Below, piece by piece: positions 1 through 10,479 of a stretch of 64,000 nt of DNA; positions within the stretch are counted from its first letter, which is position 1, and each line of letters starts with the position of its first letter. Position numbers and translations under genes: made by a program. The DNA lies in NCBI GenBank assembly GCA_015501055.1, contig JADNYV010000038.1:186001-250000 (forward strand), given 5' to 3'. Source of the stretch: Mucidula mucida (taxonomy: Eukaryota; Basidiomycota; Agaricomycetes; Agaricales; Physalacriaceae). The notes beneath the pieces are model-generated. The model saw only the letters and a list, made by a program, of their open reading frames with translations, did no database searches and was not told where the DNA came from.

Positions 1-111
1 GACGATGAGCAGGCGAGTATATTGCCTGTCGAGCCGGTGCCGACTCCGGAGGTGGTGGTTGATTCACAGCCGTTTGTGGGTCGGGGCAAGGTGGAGGTGG
101 AGAGGCGCTAA
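1..111 (+). CDS. C-terminal end of an unidentified protein (cut by the window edge)
   Basis: A reading frame open from base 1 ends at a TAA at 109-111 and encodes 36 residues rich in Glu, Val and Pro (it contains LPVEPVPTPEVVV). The even, low-complexity acidic composition suits a disordered tail. Nothing identifies the family, and the rest of the gene lies outside the window. The 430 bases that follow, up to 540, hold no convincing gene. Confidence 0.35.
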   Translation, partial: DDEQASILPVEPVPTPEVVVDSQPFVGRGKVEVERR

Positions 112-539
112 CGAGGGAAGAGCGGCTGAGAGAAGAGTTATGATAGGTTGGACATGGATGATGGGTGGTTTGTTAATATCATCAGCTGGTCTTTGCGCGT
201 ACAGTGTTATATATCTGGTTGTCATCGCTCGCTCGTTAGTTTCACTCATTCGACTGCTTCCTCGTGTTTTAGCCATAAATTATTCTTACCTACCTATATT
301 CTCCAACAAAAGATCAAGCTCGACGTGCAGTGAATTTCGGGGAAAGCTTAGGTCCACAGGCTGGTGTCATGCACGTCTATCACGACTTCTTTATAACTTG
401 TGTTCGTCCCAAGTATGCGAGGCTATTGGGTAACCAACGCGCACTGAAGGGATCCAATGGCGTAGTAAGTTGGACATGGGCGGCTGTTACAGTATACTGA
501 ATAAAATGAGACTAGGGGAGCGTAGTTGTGAAGTCCTAT

Positions 540-1396
540 TCATTTCAGACGCCACAACGCTTCCGCTTTCTTCAGTTCATCGAGGACTTCTGCTCCATCC
601 CGATATTGTGTATAAAAACACTTCTCTAGGATTAAGCCAAAGCACTTATTGAGCTCATCATCATCCTCAAGCGTGTCGAAATCCTTGTGTTCATGCTTAT
701 TGCTCGCCTGGACCTGTTCATCCAAGTTTGGTAGGAGGTCAGCCATCCACGGAAAGCGATTCATCAAAAGTGAATAGAGGATGACGCCAAATCCGAATAT
801 GTCAGGATACGTGGGTGGTGTCCTTCCGAAATATCGACTTGGCCAAGCGAATATGGGAGGGGGACCGGTCGTGAACGAATGTCGATCACCCAGGTTGATG
901 ACGGAGACGGAGAAATCAGCAAGGACGACGTGCAGGTCCTCTGTGATGAGGATGTTACGGAAGTGGGCATCTGCCCAGACGATCGATTTGGCGTGAAGGT
1001 GCGCGAGTCCTTCCGCAATTTCTAATGCCCATTGCATGCGTGGAGACAAGGGCGGGTTCTTCTCAACAAGGAGATATGTCCACACAAGTCCCCGAGGGGG
1101 TAATATTGGAGGCTGATACACTCGTTGTAGTCTGCGAACCCGAGAAGTGCTAGGATTTGGGGATGAGGGGTGATTGTTTTGTATACTTGCAATTCGCGTG
1201 ATGACACGGGCTTGAGCCACGTACCTAGGAGCAGAGATACTCAGCAAATGACGCCACATATCTTGGGAAAAGACTGACCGGTGTCTGAGTCAAAGTACCC
1301 AGGTTCGAGATCGGGAAACTGATCGTCAAGTGGGGATGAGTCCCTCGAGGTCTGCGAGGCAGCCGAATCTTCGGACGAAATGTCTGAATCCGACAT
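540..1396 (-). CDS. Degenerate protein-kinase-like protein, copy A (one frameshift)
   Basis: The start at 1396 gives an acidic Ser/Asp-rich leader (MSDSDISSEDSAAS). A 54-nt intron (1278-1225, GTCAGT...CTAG) follows, then a kinase-like C-lobe. The catalytic loop reads VWADAHFRN where kinases have HRDLKPEN: Asp and Asn are kept and Lys is His. The DFG motif reads ADFS. No glycine-rich loop is visible. TYPDIFGFGVILYSLL and NRFPW match the APE to helix-F region. Relative to the paralogue at 42.9 kb, the frame shifts at about 1080-1091 (GDL to WTY). The gene is divergent from the DUF6593-like gene, with 274 bp between the starts. It is probably a pseudokinase or a very divergent kinase; whether the shift is real or a consensus error is open. 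Confidence 0.55.
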
Positions 1397-1670
1397 GGTG
1401 GAGTGACACCGATCAAGTTGAAGATCGGCGGCTTCGCGCTTCGTCACGTGCCTGTTCAGCTCGAGTTGAAACTTGAGTCTTGAGCTTGATCTCCGTTCCC
1501 ATGACGAGCACGACGAGCAACTTGTCTCTATTACTGACACGCGTTATATCTTCACAACAGCACCGGCCCTACCGTCAGGTGACAACATAGCACGGCTTGG
1601 CGTTAGATAGGTCTCTACTGCGACTATCAATCCTTAACTTGAAGTGACAGATAAGGATTCCTTCGCGAGT

Positions 1671-2628
1671 ATGGAAGCACGACCAGGTCCCGCGGCGGAG
1701 TCATCAGCGAGCAACGAACCAGTCGTCTTGACTTGGCCGCCGCCTGAGGAGAGCTCAGGTGGACCGTCGAACAGGGTAGTACCATTCGGGGCTCCGCCTG
1801 CGTACGCTCTTGTCCTTCTTTCGCTGTTTACCTTTTCGACTTGTTTTGGTCTAGATACAACTCTGTCAGACTGCCTACTGTTCCCGTCGCGTACTCTTTC
1901 TCGCGACTGTCCTTCAACTCAATGCTGCTGGTCCCACCGCCGGATTTGCCAGATAGTCGGCCAGTATACCACATATCGATTAACCTGAACTGTTTTAATC
2001 CGCTGTCGTCTATGACCAGCGTGTTTCGTGGTGCCACCGAGCATGGGGAGCTCGTAGCCGAGTTTGAGTACGGTCTTTTCTGGTTAGGTTTTTTACGCGT
2101 CTAATGTTGGCAGATCCGGAATTACTACGAAGGCGTGCAACATATTCATCTCAGGCAAAGAAGTGCCCTATGAACAGAGATGAACGCTATTGGAGAAGCC
2201 ATATGGCCGCCGGTTCGTCACTTGTTCTTATGCTGAGCTATATGTGATGTGTCTACTAAAGATAAGATGGATCTGGACGAACGGGGACCATACATTTGCA
2301 TGGAATTGTCGCGTCATGCCGTGGACTGTCAGTCTTTACTGTCCTCCCCTTGCCATCTCAAATTCAAACTCTTCTGTGTCATTCCCTCAATAACGGTAGG
2401 GAAATCTACGCCCGATTCCAACCGGCGGTAAAACTGCGTCGGCGCAACGGATTACCAGATTTCTATACTCTACAGATTATGTCCATCGCCCATGACAAGT
2501 TCGATGATATCCTAGTCTCGGCGCTGCTCATAGAGCAACAGAGACTTAGTCCTGCAGAAGGTGAAACGAAGAGGACAGATACGAGGAAGCTGTTCAATTT
2601 CCGGGCGTGGCAGCGATCAGGTCATTAG
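1671..2628 (+). CDS. DUF6593-like protein, copy 1 (possible in-frame stop)
   Basis: The ATG at 1671 starts a Pro/Ser-rich leader. A 53-nt intron (1802-1854) joins GAPPA to YNSVRLP, followed by MLLVPPPDLPDSRPVYHIS and a GA|GTACGG donor at about 2070. Later exons align with the copies at 44-45 kb and 50 kb: NIFISGKEVPYEQ, then WIWTNGDHTFAWNC, and a C-terminal block ending DDILVSALLIEQQRL. The architecture resembles the fungal DUF6593 family, assigned from memory. By alignment with copy 2, a TGA falls just after YEQR, so the gene is either broken or spliced differently from my model. Its function is unknown. The divergent kinase-like neighbour is also seen with copy 2. Confidence 0.5.
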
Positions 2629-3097
2629 TGTCTGTTCTTAGTGCAGGCTTCTGAACATCGGACACTGTTGCTACCCAAATCGATGATTGAAAAGAGAAGA
2701 CGCATGTTGAATCATTGTACATCCAACACATAGGGCCGACGAACATACTGATGTCCGGAGAGCAGGTATGTCAAGATAAAGCAAGATACAGGATGCTCGG
2801 TATGTGATCTGAGCCTACTGTTGAGAGCATACTTACAGGTGACATCATGCTCTCATGATGATCTGCTCAAGTGAAATCGGAATACATCCAGAGTTCAAAG
2901 GCATATCTTGTTGCTCTGTTTTGTGACTAGTAGTAAATCGAAAGGCGCTATAGACGGACATCTCGTGGCAGGCTTGTTGCGGTCTTCGTTAAGCGGCAGG
3001 CCTGCCGCTGCAATGCCGCTCTACGTCATCATCTTCATAAGCTTTCCCCGAATTCCCGGGGCTGCCAAAGCTTTACTGCTGTGGTTCGCGGTAAACC
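2629..3097. other. Intergenic, no gene seen
   Basis: This 469-bp stretch contains no coding frame with homologues or splice signals that I can recognise. It must carry the promoter of the F-box gene that starts at 3098, but I see no TATA box. Confidence 0.5.
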
Positions 3098-4895
3098 ATG
3101 ACCATGCAGATGGAATCGGCCCCTCCTGCGTCTCGTGGAACTGCTTTCCTTTCTCTACCAACCGAGCTACTCGAAAACATCATCCTCTTATCAACTCTTC
3201 CTCGCCAGAGCGGGCCGCGTTCCATAACAGCGTTGGCTCAGACTTGCCATCTACTGCGGTCGCTCATCTACAACACCGTAGACTCGCATCTATGGAGGGA
3301 AATATTTCTGGCTGCCTTTGACGATTCTAGGGAGTTCACGACCAAACTCGGCTTTCAACCAGATCATAACCCTCACGACTGGGAGGCCGCATATAAAGAT
3401 CGCATGGGTACAGCACCAAGCGTGCATGCATTGGTGTCGGCCACGTTGGACGCGCCGCCGATTCCACCTTACGAGCACATCGCAACCGGTGGACACGTCC
3501 CGCTTCCTCGACCACAGAGGACTACTACATCCCAGAACTCTGTCTGGATCGACTCTGTTCTCAGTCGCGATAACACCTCGTTTATAGCCCAATACCGGGC
3601 TAGTCCAAGGTTGCAATGGCTTTATGGCCCGCGTTACCTGGAGGAGAACGCACGTCGTCGTGCCAAAGTTCTCGTATACGACATGCGATATTTGACCCCG
3701 AATAGATGCTGGGGTCCGTTCATGCCTTTAGAGGAAGAGGAGGAGATTGTGCCGAATCCTGCTGCCGCTCTCGAGATATACGGCATCCGCCTGCAGCAAT
3801 CTGACTTGGACGGTCTTGACGATCCTGACTACGTCGCCTCTGATACTGAGAGCAACACTGATGTTCAAAGTGACGATAACGAAGACGGTACAATCATCGT
3901 GCCCAGTATACATCCATTACTCTTACTCCAGCATCTTCAACCCGGACCGCCAGGTCCCTCAGGCGCGGTATATCCCAATTACCCGCACAATATAGTCCCA
4001 GACTATACTTGGTTAGCCGCTGCACGGTTGCTCATCGAAGAGAACATGCGCGAGCGCGCGTTCGTTGTGTTTCCAGAGGCCGATGATGAGAGGCGGTTTC
4101 TAGCAGAGCTCGAAGCACTGCGAGGTCTTGAAGTGCTACGTATGGGTGGAGCTCCTGGGTACTGGGACGTGGCGACTAAATGGGATACAATCAACGGAGA
4201 GGATATCAATGGCAAAGAGAAAGCTGAGGGATGGGATTGGGCAGGCGTTGAAGGAGAGTACAGGTACGGTTTCTTTCTTACCAAAGTCACCCATTTCTGA
4301 TTCCGTGATTAGACGAATAGTTTGTTGGATGGATTACCGACACCTCCTGCGTAGGTTTTTTTGAGTGCCATCGGAATACACTCTCACACCGCATGCAGTA
4401 CATAATTTGCAAGGTGCTGGGGCTGCCTCTCCAACGGCGGCGCAAAGTCGCGAAACGATACGCGTATTCCCTATGAAGCTACGTGTCTCCGGATATCTCC
4501 CTCCACCTGATGCGCCTCCTGACTTGGACCAACTGAGTCCTCAAGAACAAATTGTGTATATGCTTCCTGTTATCGAGGTGGAGGGTAACAGCACAGGAAG
4601 TGATATGGATGAAGCTGCCGAGCGACGAGTATGGGGTACCGTGAGAATGATTGGAGGCGGCATCGTTCGATGGACTCTTGTAAGTCGAGCTATGAAAGTC
4701 GCAGTTTTGTTGGAATAACCCCCGCTCTCTTTGCAGACTTCGGCTGAGCCGGATTCAAATGATCCGGAATGGATTACGGAGAGTGTACAGATGGGCCACC
4801 CAGGTAGCGCTATGGGATTTATGGGTCTTTGGACTGGTGCTGCGCACCAGAACACTGATCCTGTTGGACCTTGTTGGGCTTGGAAGGTCAATTAA
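3098..4895 (+). CDS. F-box domain protein (four exons, intact)
   Basis: F-box proteins usually link substrates to the SCF ubiquitin ligase through Skp1. The F-box-like segment is near residues 15-60 (LSLPTELLENIILLSTL... TCHLLRSLIYNTVDSHLWREIF). An acidic low-complexity stretch follows (about 245-265), then a conserved-looking C-terminal module (WDWAGVEGEYR, VCWMDYRHLL, GTVRMIGGGIVRW, GLWTGA). Exons are 3098-4263, 4313-4350, 4399-4679 and 4737-4895. These junctions keep one 547-residue frame, including a 38-nt exon encoding RIVCWMDYRHLL. A second in-frame ATG lies at 3104. The substrate cannot be inferred. Confidence 0.75.
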
Positions 4896-4981
4896 TCAAG
4901 CGAAAGGGATTTTTTATGTATGTATTGCACCAGGTACAATACTTTAGATGTTGAGCTCGATCTTACCAATTGCCTTTTCAT

Positions 4982-6349
4982 TCAGCTATGTCCGTCATCT
5001 TCACCAACTACGCCCACACCTGTACTTCCGCTCAAAATACTCTCCAAATTCGCAGTGTCGTCAAGCCTGTGTGGCATGTAATTGTAAACAGTTTGTGAAC
5101 GTAGGTGACGATGGAAAACTCACTCGTAGTCGTACGAATGGTCAGCGATCCGTTCTGGGTGATCCTTGTGTCGGAATCCGTGAAGACATTGTTTCTTTCT
5201 ACCGCGAAGCCGTCGTCATCGGAATCCAAGTCGGTCACGATAGCCAGAGTGACGTTGGAGAAGATGTTGCTTTCGACGAGGACCTGGGCGCCCATGCGGC
5301 TGTTGATGCCGGAGGTGGGGATGTTGGTGAAGACGCTGTTGTAGATGTGCCCCGTCCCGAAACGAAGGGAGGGCAGGCGGGAGTTGACATTGTCCCAGCT
5401 AGCGAAGGTTTTTATCACAAAGGCTTCCGAGTCAAGTGATAGTAGAAGACTTACAGGTTGTGGTGATAGGTCACACGAAGATGGCCGGTGTCTTCGTCTG
5501 CGTTGTTGTCACTGTGGCCTACGAGCGATCCCTGTATGAGTGTGTCCAGTGAGAGGTGATTCTGGTTGTGCGATAGTTAGGTGCGTACTTTCCAGTGGTC
5601 ATGGAAGACGTTCCAAGACACGTGACAAAGTCCGAAGCGTGCGTGATATCTGTTCCCAAGTGAGAAACATTGCTACTGGCCCTGTATTCAGAATGCGTAC
5701 CGACAAGCCCTGTAATTGTTGGTCAGCGAGGTTCATTCATTCTGGGAAAGGCTGACCGTCGTAGAAGTCTTTATCGCCTACAAGACCATCGGCAGAGAAG
5801 TCATTATGGTCTTCATGTGCGTTGTAAGTTTCCATTGTCAACACTCGGAGACTTAGCATGACCTACCAATCCAGACATTCGTCGCGCCATCCAAAGAAAC
5901 TAAATCATCGCTTTCCGACGCGTCATGAAAATTCAAGTTCCTAATAATAACGTTGCTTTCATCTCTGATCCTGAAGCCTCCGCCAGTTATTTCTCTGGCA
6001 ATCAATCAGCGCCTTAGGTCAATGCCAAATACACTTACGCGCTGGACCCGACTCCGATGACAGTTTTGTCGCTGGCGATGTCGAGCACGCCACAGCCGCT
6101 GATTGTGCCGCTGATTGAACGACCGCGGGTCCGTCGGCGCCGATGGCGTCCTCAAGCTCGCCGCACGATGATACACTGACGGGCTCGCGTTTCCGCCACC
6201 TAGAGATGTGTCAGTATATTCTGTCGAGGTGTTTGGAGGAAAATGAGCTTGCGTACCAGTCGTCCCTTCAGCGAATCCAGTAAGAGGTCGACGGGGACCT
6301 GCGCGGCGGCGTAGATAGCACAATAAAGAAGAGCTATGAAAGAGTTCAT
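4982..6349 (-). pseudogene. Pectate lyase, polysaccharide lyase family 1, copy A (multiple frameshifts)
   Basis: Family PL1 enzymes cleave polygalacturonate by beta-elimination outside the cell. The start at 6349 encodes a signal peptide (MNSFIALLYCAIYAAAQ). Recognisable blocks are GGGNAS, ITGGGFRI, NVIIRNLNFH, HNDFSADGLVGDKDFYD, GHSDNNADEDTG, HHN and SRLPSLRFG, which holds the catalytic Arg. The natural end is STGVGVVG. The exons align with copy B only if five single bases are missing: near 6285, 6181, 6116, 5621 and 5135. Each site is compatible with a shortened run of 2-4 identical bases. A 9-nt exon lies at 5701-5709. As written it cannot make a full enzyme. Confidence 0.7.
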
Positions 6350-6839
6350 GTTGAGTTCACGATACTACTATAGTTCGTTGAAGGGCTCACTGCTTTTATA
6401 GTCCTTTGTTGCTTGTATAGTCCTTTGTCGATGGTAACTCGGACTAAACACGGATTGTCCTGAGGCCACGAAGTAGAGCATAAGACTGCTCAGCGGAGAA
6501 AGAGATGCCTCTTCGTCGTTACGTTGCATTCGAGGTCTATTTAGTTTGGCGGCCCGTCTTGGGCCACGCCACGCGGCCGCAAGACTTTCGAAGTCCTCAC
6601 GACTATGGTTCTCTCACAAGCGAGCTTATTATATGGTCACAGGTATGGACCAGGCGCAGGTGGCATAGAATCATTGTGGAGTAAAAAATCCGATACTCTG
6701 TTGGATGAGCACTGTGCGTAACGTTTTGACGCCTTCGCAGCGGACCGTGCGCAAATACAGGACCGGAGGACTGACATAAAATGTCATTGGAGAGATGAGA
6801 TATCTATAAGCATGCATCAAGAACTCTTTCGGAGGTAAA
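6350..6839. other. Promoter region of pectate lyase copy A
   Basis: No gene is seen between the two pectate lyases. The sequence upstream of the copy A start contains two near-identical TATAGTCCTTTG repeats (about 6398-6430). Confidence 0.4.
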
Positions 6840-8181
6840 CTATCCGATGACGCCAACACCAGCACTCGCAGACAAATACTCCCAATGCTCGAGGTGCTAT
6901 CCAATCTTCAAACGGAAACATCAGTCTCAAACTATGGAGGCAAACAAATGAAAAACATACTGGTAGGAGTAGGGCACGCTCGTCAGAGTTCCGGTTTGGG
7001 TGATCAGAGTGGTCGAGTTTGTGTACACGTTGTTCCGCTCTACAACAAAGCCATCAACCTTGGAGTCGAGCTGAGTTACTATGGCGAGGTTGACGTTGGT
7101 GAAGGTGTTGCTTTCGACAAGCAACTGCGCGCCCATGCGGCTGTGGACACCGGAGGTGGGGATATTAGTGTAGACGCTGTTGTACACATGAGCGGTGCCA
7201 AAGCGGACCGAGGGCGTCCTGGAGTTGACGTTGTTCCAGCTATAATAATAAACGTAATTTGAGTCTGGAGGTTGAAAGCAAAGAAAACGAAACTGACAGG
7301 TTGTGGTGGAAAGTGATGTGGAGGAAACCTGTGTCTTCGGCTGCGTTGTTGTCACTGTGACCAAGGAGGGAGCCCTGTACCTCAAGTATGAGAAAGGTTG
7401 GTGCTGGAGTAAACGTACGGACCTTCCAATGATCGGTGAAGACGTTCCAGGAAACGGTGATGAAATCAGAAGCGTGCTTGATATCTGTTACAAAGTCAGA
7501 GACGCGCAAGTTCAAACTGCGAATTGCGTACCAACAAGACCTAAAGAGTACAAGTCAGAATCAGTAGAGACATCGTATCGCAGAATGCTAACCATCGTAA
7601 AAGTCTTTATCGCCGACTAAACCGTCGTTGGAGAATTCGTTGTGATCTAGTGTCTATTAGTATCATTGGACTCACGCACTGGGTCACTCACCAACCCAGA
7701 CATTAGTCGCCTCGTCTATTGAAATAAGGTCGTCCCCTTCGGAGGCCTGATGGAAGATCAAGTTGCGAATGATGACATTGCTCGTCCGCCGGACTCTAAA
7801 GCCTCCGCCAGTGATCCTTCTAATCAGCGCGTTGGTATGTAACAGGAAAATGATGCAGGGAACCTACCCACTGGACCCGACTCCAAGGACTGTCTTGTCC
7901 GCTTCGATGTCGAGGACGCCACAGCCGCTGATGGTCGAAGTTATCTTGACAACAGCAGGGCCCTCAGCTCCGATGGCACTTTCAAGTGCAGCACAGGTTG
8001 AGACTGTTACTGGAGTGGCATTACCCCCACCTGAATTGGTCAAGTCAAGAGAGTTCATCTATATAAATGAGTGAGCCTAGGGCGTACCTGTCGTGCCGGC
8101 GCCATAACCCGTAAGAAGGTTAACGGGTGCTTGTGCAGAGACAAGAATAGCTAGGCTGAGAAACGTGAACAAAGATCTCAT
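6840..8181 (-). CDS. Pectate lyase, polysaccharide lyase family 1, copy B
   Basis: This is a secreted pectin-degrading enzyme. The ATG at 8181 begins a signal peptide (MRSLFTFLSLAILVSAQA), followed by GGGNATPVTVSTCAALE, KTVLGVGSSG, ITGGGFRVR, NVIIRNLIFHQASEGDDL, DHNEFSNDGLVGDKDFYDG, the FTDHW segment, GHSDNNAAEDTG, HHN and SRTPSVRFG. The last carries the catalytic Arg of the PL1 RxPxxR motif. All introns keep frame, and a 9-nt exon lies at 7532-7540. The only lesion is in the last exon near 6874-6876, where one T appears missing. The expected end SASAGVGVIG is therefore shifted and the tail replaced. The catalytic core is complete. It lies in tandem, same strand, with copy A. Confidence 0.8.
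7532..7540 (-). other. 9-nt microexon inside pectate lyase copy B
   Basis: The exon reads GTCTTGTTG between an upstream intron ending CTTTAG and a downstream donor GTACGC. It joins FYDG to DIKHASDF in frame. Copy A has the equivalent exon GGCTTGTCG at 5701-5709 between CAATTACAG and GTACGC. Confidence 0.75.
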
Positions 8182-8580
8182 GACGAAGTTAAGTAGGTTG
8201 GTGTTGTTCACTGAGTAGACAGAGATCTATGGTCTGGTCTTATAAACCACTGGCCGAATAAAACATGGAAAAGATGGTTGACTAGAGCAGAGAAAAACAA
8301 GCCAAGCGAAGGTGTCTTCAGGTGCGATTAGCTCAGAATTATTGCATCCATTGTGCCCGCCGGGCCGCGAGGTGTAATTGAAAGGGTATCGGCCTGTGGG
8401 TATGCGAGATAATATGATCACAAGTCGTCCTACTACGTTATCATGCGGGGACGACGTACATGAATGGGTCACTGGAACAGATATAGGCACGTTAGGGTTC
8501 AACATGAACGGGGTTTTTGTTGTACAGATGCAACAGCGCGTGGTTTTCGCGTGGCGCGCATGGTTCAAAACAGGGACCAT

Positions 8581-8664
8581 AGCCTGGAAACCAAGCGTTC
8601 TCACAATGAGCAAGACGTTCTACATCGAGTCTTGCTCATTGTGAGAACGCTTGGTTTCCAGGCT
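8581..8664. repeat. Perfect 36-bp inverted repeat with 12-nt loop
   Basis: The arm at 8581-8616 (AGCCTGGAAACC...GAGCAAGAC) is the exact reverse complement of 8629-8664. They are separated by the 12-base loop GTTCTACATCGA. The hairpin is bracketed by the direct repeat ACAGGGACCAT at 8570-8580 and 8665-8675. Around it (8182-9244) I see no protein gene. It could be a small hairpin insertion or a template-switch product. Confidence 0.9.
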
Positions 8665-9244
8665 ACAGGGACCATGAGTAATCGAGACGTCCTTTATTCT
8701 GATAGATCTTGGATAGCTGTGCAGTTTACGGTAGAAGTTGGAGAGAGGCACTTGGACTAACTGAAACGAATGTCATGAGCCATTGAAGTCGCGCTCAACT
8801 ACATTCAACTACCTTTCACCAAGCTCGCTATCATCACAGTCCATGCTTTAAAGTCGTCTGGCATAGCCCGCAGGGGTTTCATCCCTTTCATTGTCAAGCA
8901 TTGTGCTTTCACCAAACTCTGCCTTTCACCCACATCATGGCACATGGCCTCCACGCCCTTTCATGCAGTCATGACAACAAAACGCGCCCATCTGCGCCTG
9001 CATCCGGTCCCCATCCCCTTCAATGTCTTTTCCCATGACTTTTGTCCCCCTCTTCTCCGCCGCCCACCTCCAACGACGAGACTTATACTTCCGACGACAA
9101 GAGGAGGAGGCCGGGCAGAAGCCGGAACCTCGTGATGATCTAGCGACATATTATAAACTTTCGCATCAAACCACCTTTCATTATTCCTACGACAACGACA
9201 ACCAACCCAGAACCAATCGAAGAAAGACACGCAAACGCAGAAGA

Positions 9245-10034
9245 ATGAGCGTCAAACCACCGACTTGGATATCAGTGTGGTTTATGGTGACAGTCCCGGT
9301 GCGTGCATCTTGACTACGGCAGAGCTGCTTGGATTGACCCCCTTTGCCACCTCGCAGGTAATTATCTGGGACGCGTTTTACTGCTTTATGAGGTCTGTAG
9401 CCCTCTTTCGATCTTCCTACAGATATTCATAGTATCACCAGGCCACGCTCCTTTGAAGGCGGCGACCTGCACTGGATATGGGCGCCCTATTCCATCTATC
9501 AAAACGTGCGTACCCAGCTCGTCATCTCTTCCCGCCGACCTATCATCTGCAGATCGACCTGGTGTACGGTGTACGCGCCTGGGAGGAAATGGATGGATTT
9601 ACCAACGCACAATGTCCGTCCATCTTCATTCAATCATCACGCGATTGATACCCATCCCACATCTTACAGCTTTGATGAACCTCGTTGAGACCTTCCTGAA
9701 CCTCGTTTACCTTTACCTCGCCCACGTCGTTGAATGGCCCGCTGCACCGCTCATTGGCTTCACGTCAGTCAGCTTAACCCTTGGCAAGACGCTACTCTAC
9801 GGCCTCCAAGAATATTACTGTGGTTACTGCAAGGTGGGCCACAATACCACGCGGGATCTCATTCAGTTCTGGATTATTCCTAATGGGTATGTCTCCTCTC
9901 ACGCTGTCAAGATTTTGGCATTGATGGGCAGCGGCAGAATATGGATTGTCGTGCCTTCGCTCATCGTGTGGAAGATGGGCCAGGACCTGTGTCGGCGGTT
10001 GATGCTAGCAGAGGCTAAAGCAAAGAAGACATAA
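9245..10034 (+). CDS. EXPERA-domain membrane protein (emopamil-binding protein-like)
   Basis: EXPERA proteins are small ER membrane proteins; the family includes sterol delta8-delta7 isomerase (EBP) and TMEM97. The product begins MSVKPPTWISVWFMVTVP and continues IIWDAFYCFMRPRSFEGGDLHW, WAPYSIYQN, DLVYGVRAWEEMDGFTNAQ, LMNLVETFLNLVYLYLAH, LGKTLLYGLQEYYCG and WIIPNGIWIVVPSLIVW, with a basic C-terminus ending KAKKT. Four hydrophobic segments fit the family. Six exons join in frame, with no lesions. The exact substrate cannot be read from sequence; an EBP-type isomerase and a non-catalytic EXPERA protein are both possible. Confidence 0.8.
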
Positions 10035-10076
10035 ATATTGAACGCCACATATATATCATTGGATTGAGACCCTCAT

Positions 10077-10161
10077 CCGACTTTAGCTCAGTTGGAAGAG
10101 CGTCAGACTGTAATGGTTACCTGTCATCTGAATGTCGCCTGTTCGAACCAGGCAAGTCGGA
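10077..10161 (+). tRNA. tRNA-Tyr(GTA) with a 12-nt intron
   Basis: The acceptor stem CCGACTT pairs with AAGTCGG. The D-arm is TAGCTCAGTTGGAAGAGC and the T-arm CCTGTTCGAACCAGG. The anticodon stem TCAGA/TCTGA flanks a loop with GTA at 34-36. The loop is interrupted after position 37 by TGGTTACCTGTC (10114-10125), the usual site for nuclear tRNA-Tyr introns. Confidence 0.9.
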
Positions 10162-10479
10162 CTCAGGCACTGTGTTCTTCACAAGTTTTTTCGAGTAATT
10201 TTCAGAGTATTCAGTACTCACTCCGTGTGTACTTGACTAGCGGTATACCCTCTGTCGGAAATCCCGGTGCTTGTTGTACATATGCGCAGGACGCTACCCA
10301 ACGGCTGATTTCCAGTTTCGAAGCACCTCCGAGGGAAAGAGTTCTCCGATAAGAGAATGGTTGTAATTATAACCGCGCCACTGACTAATGCGTTGCTTTA
10401 TACATAATCCGGATATCTTGTGCCCGAATCGCAGCATTTCATTCCCATCAGTTTCGACTGAACTCAATCCACATCAACC

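Noticed and set aside
8581..8664. The hairpin as a microRNA precursor or terminator
   Set aside because: No transcript evidence, and a perfect 36-bp stem with flanking direct repeats fits an insertion or template switch better.
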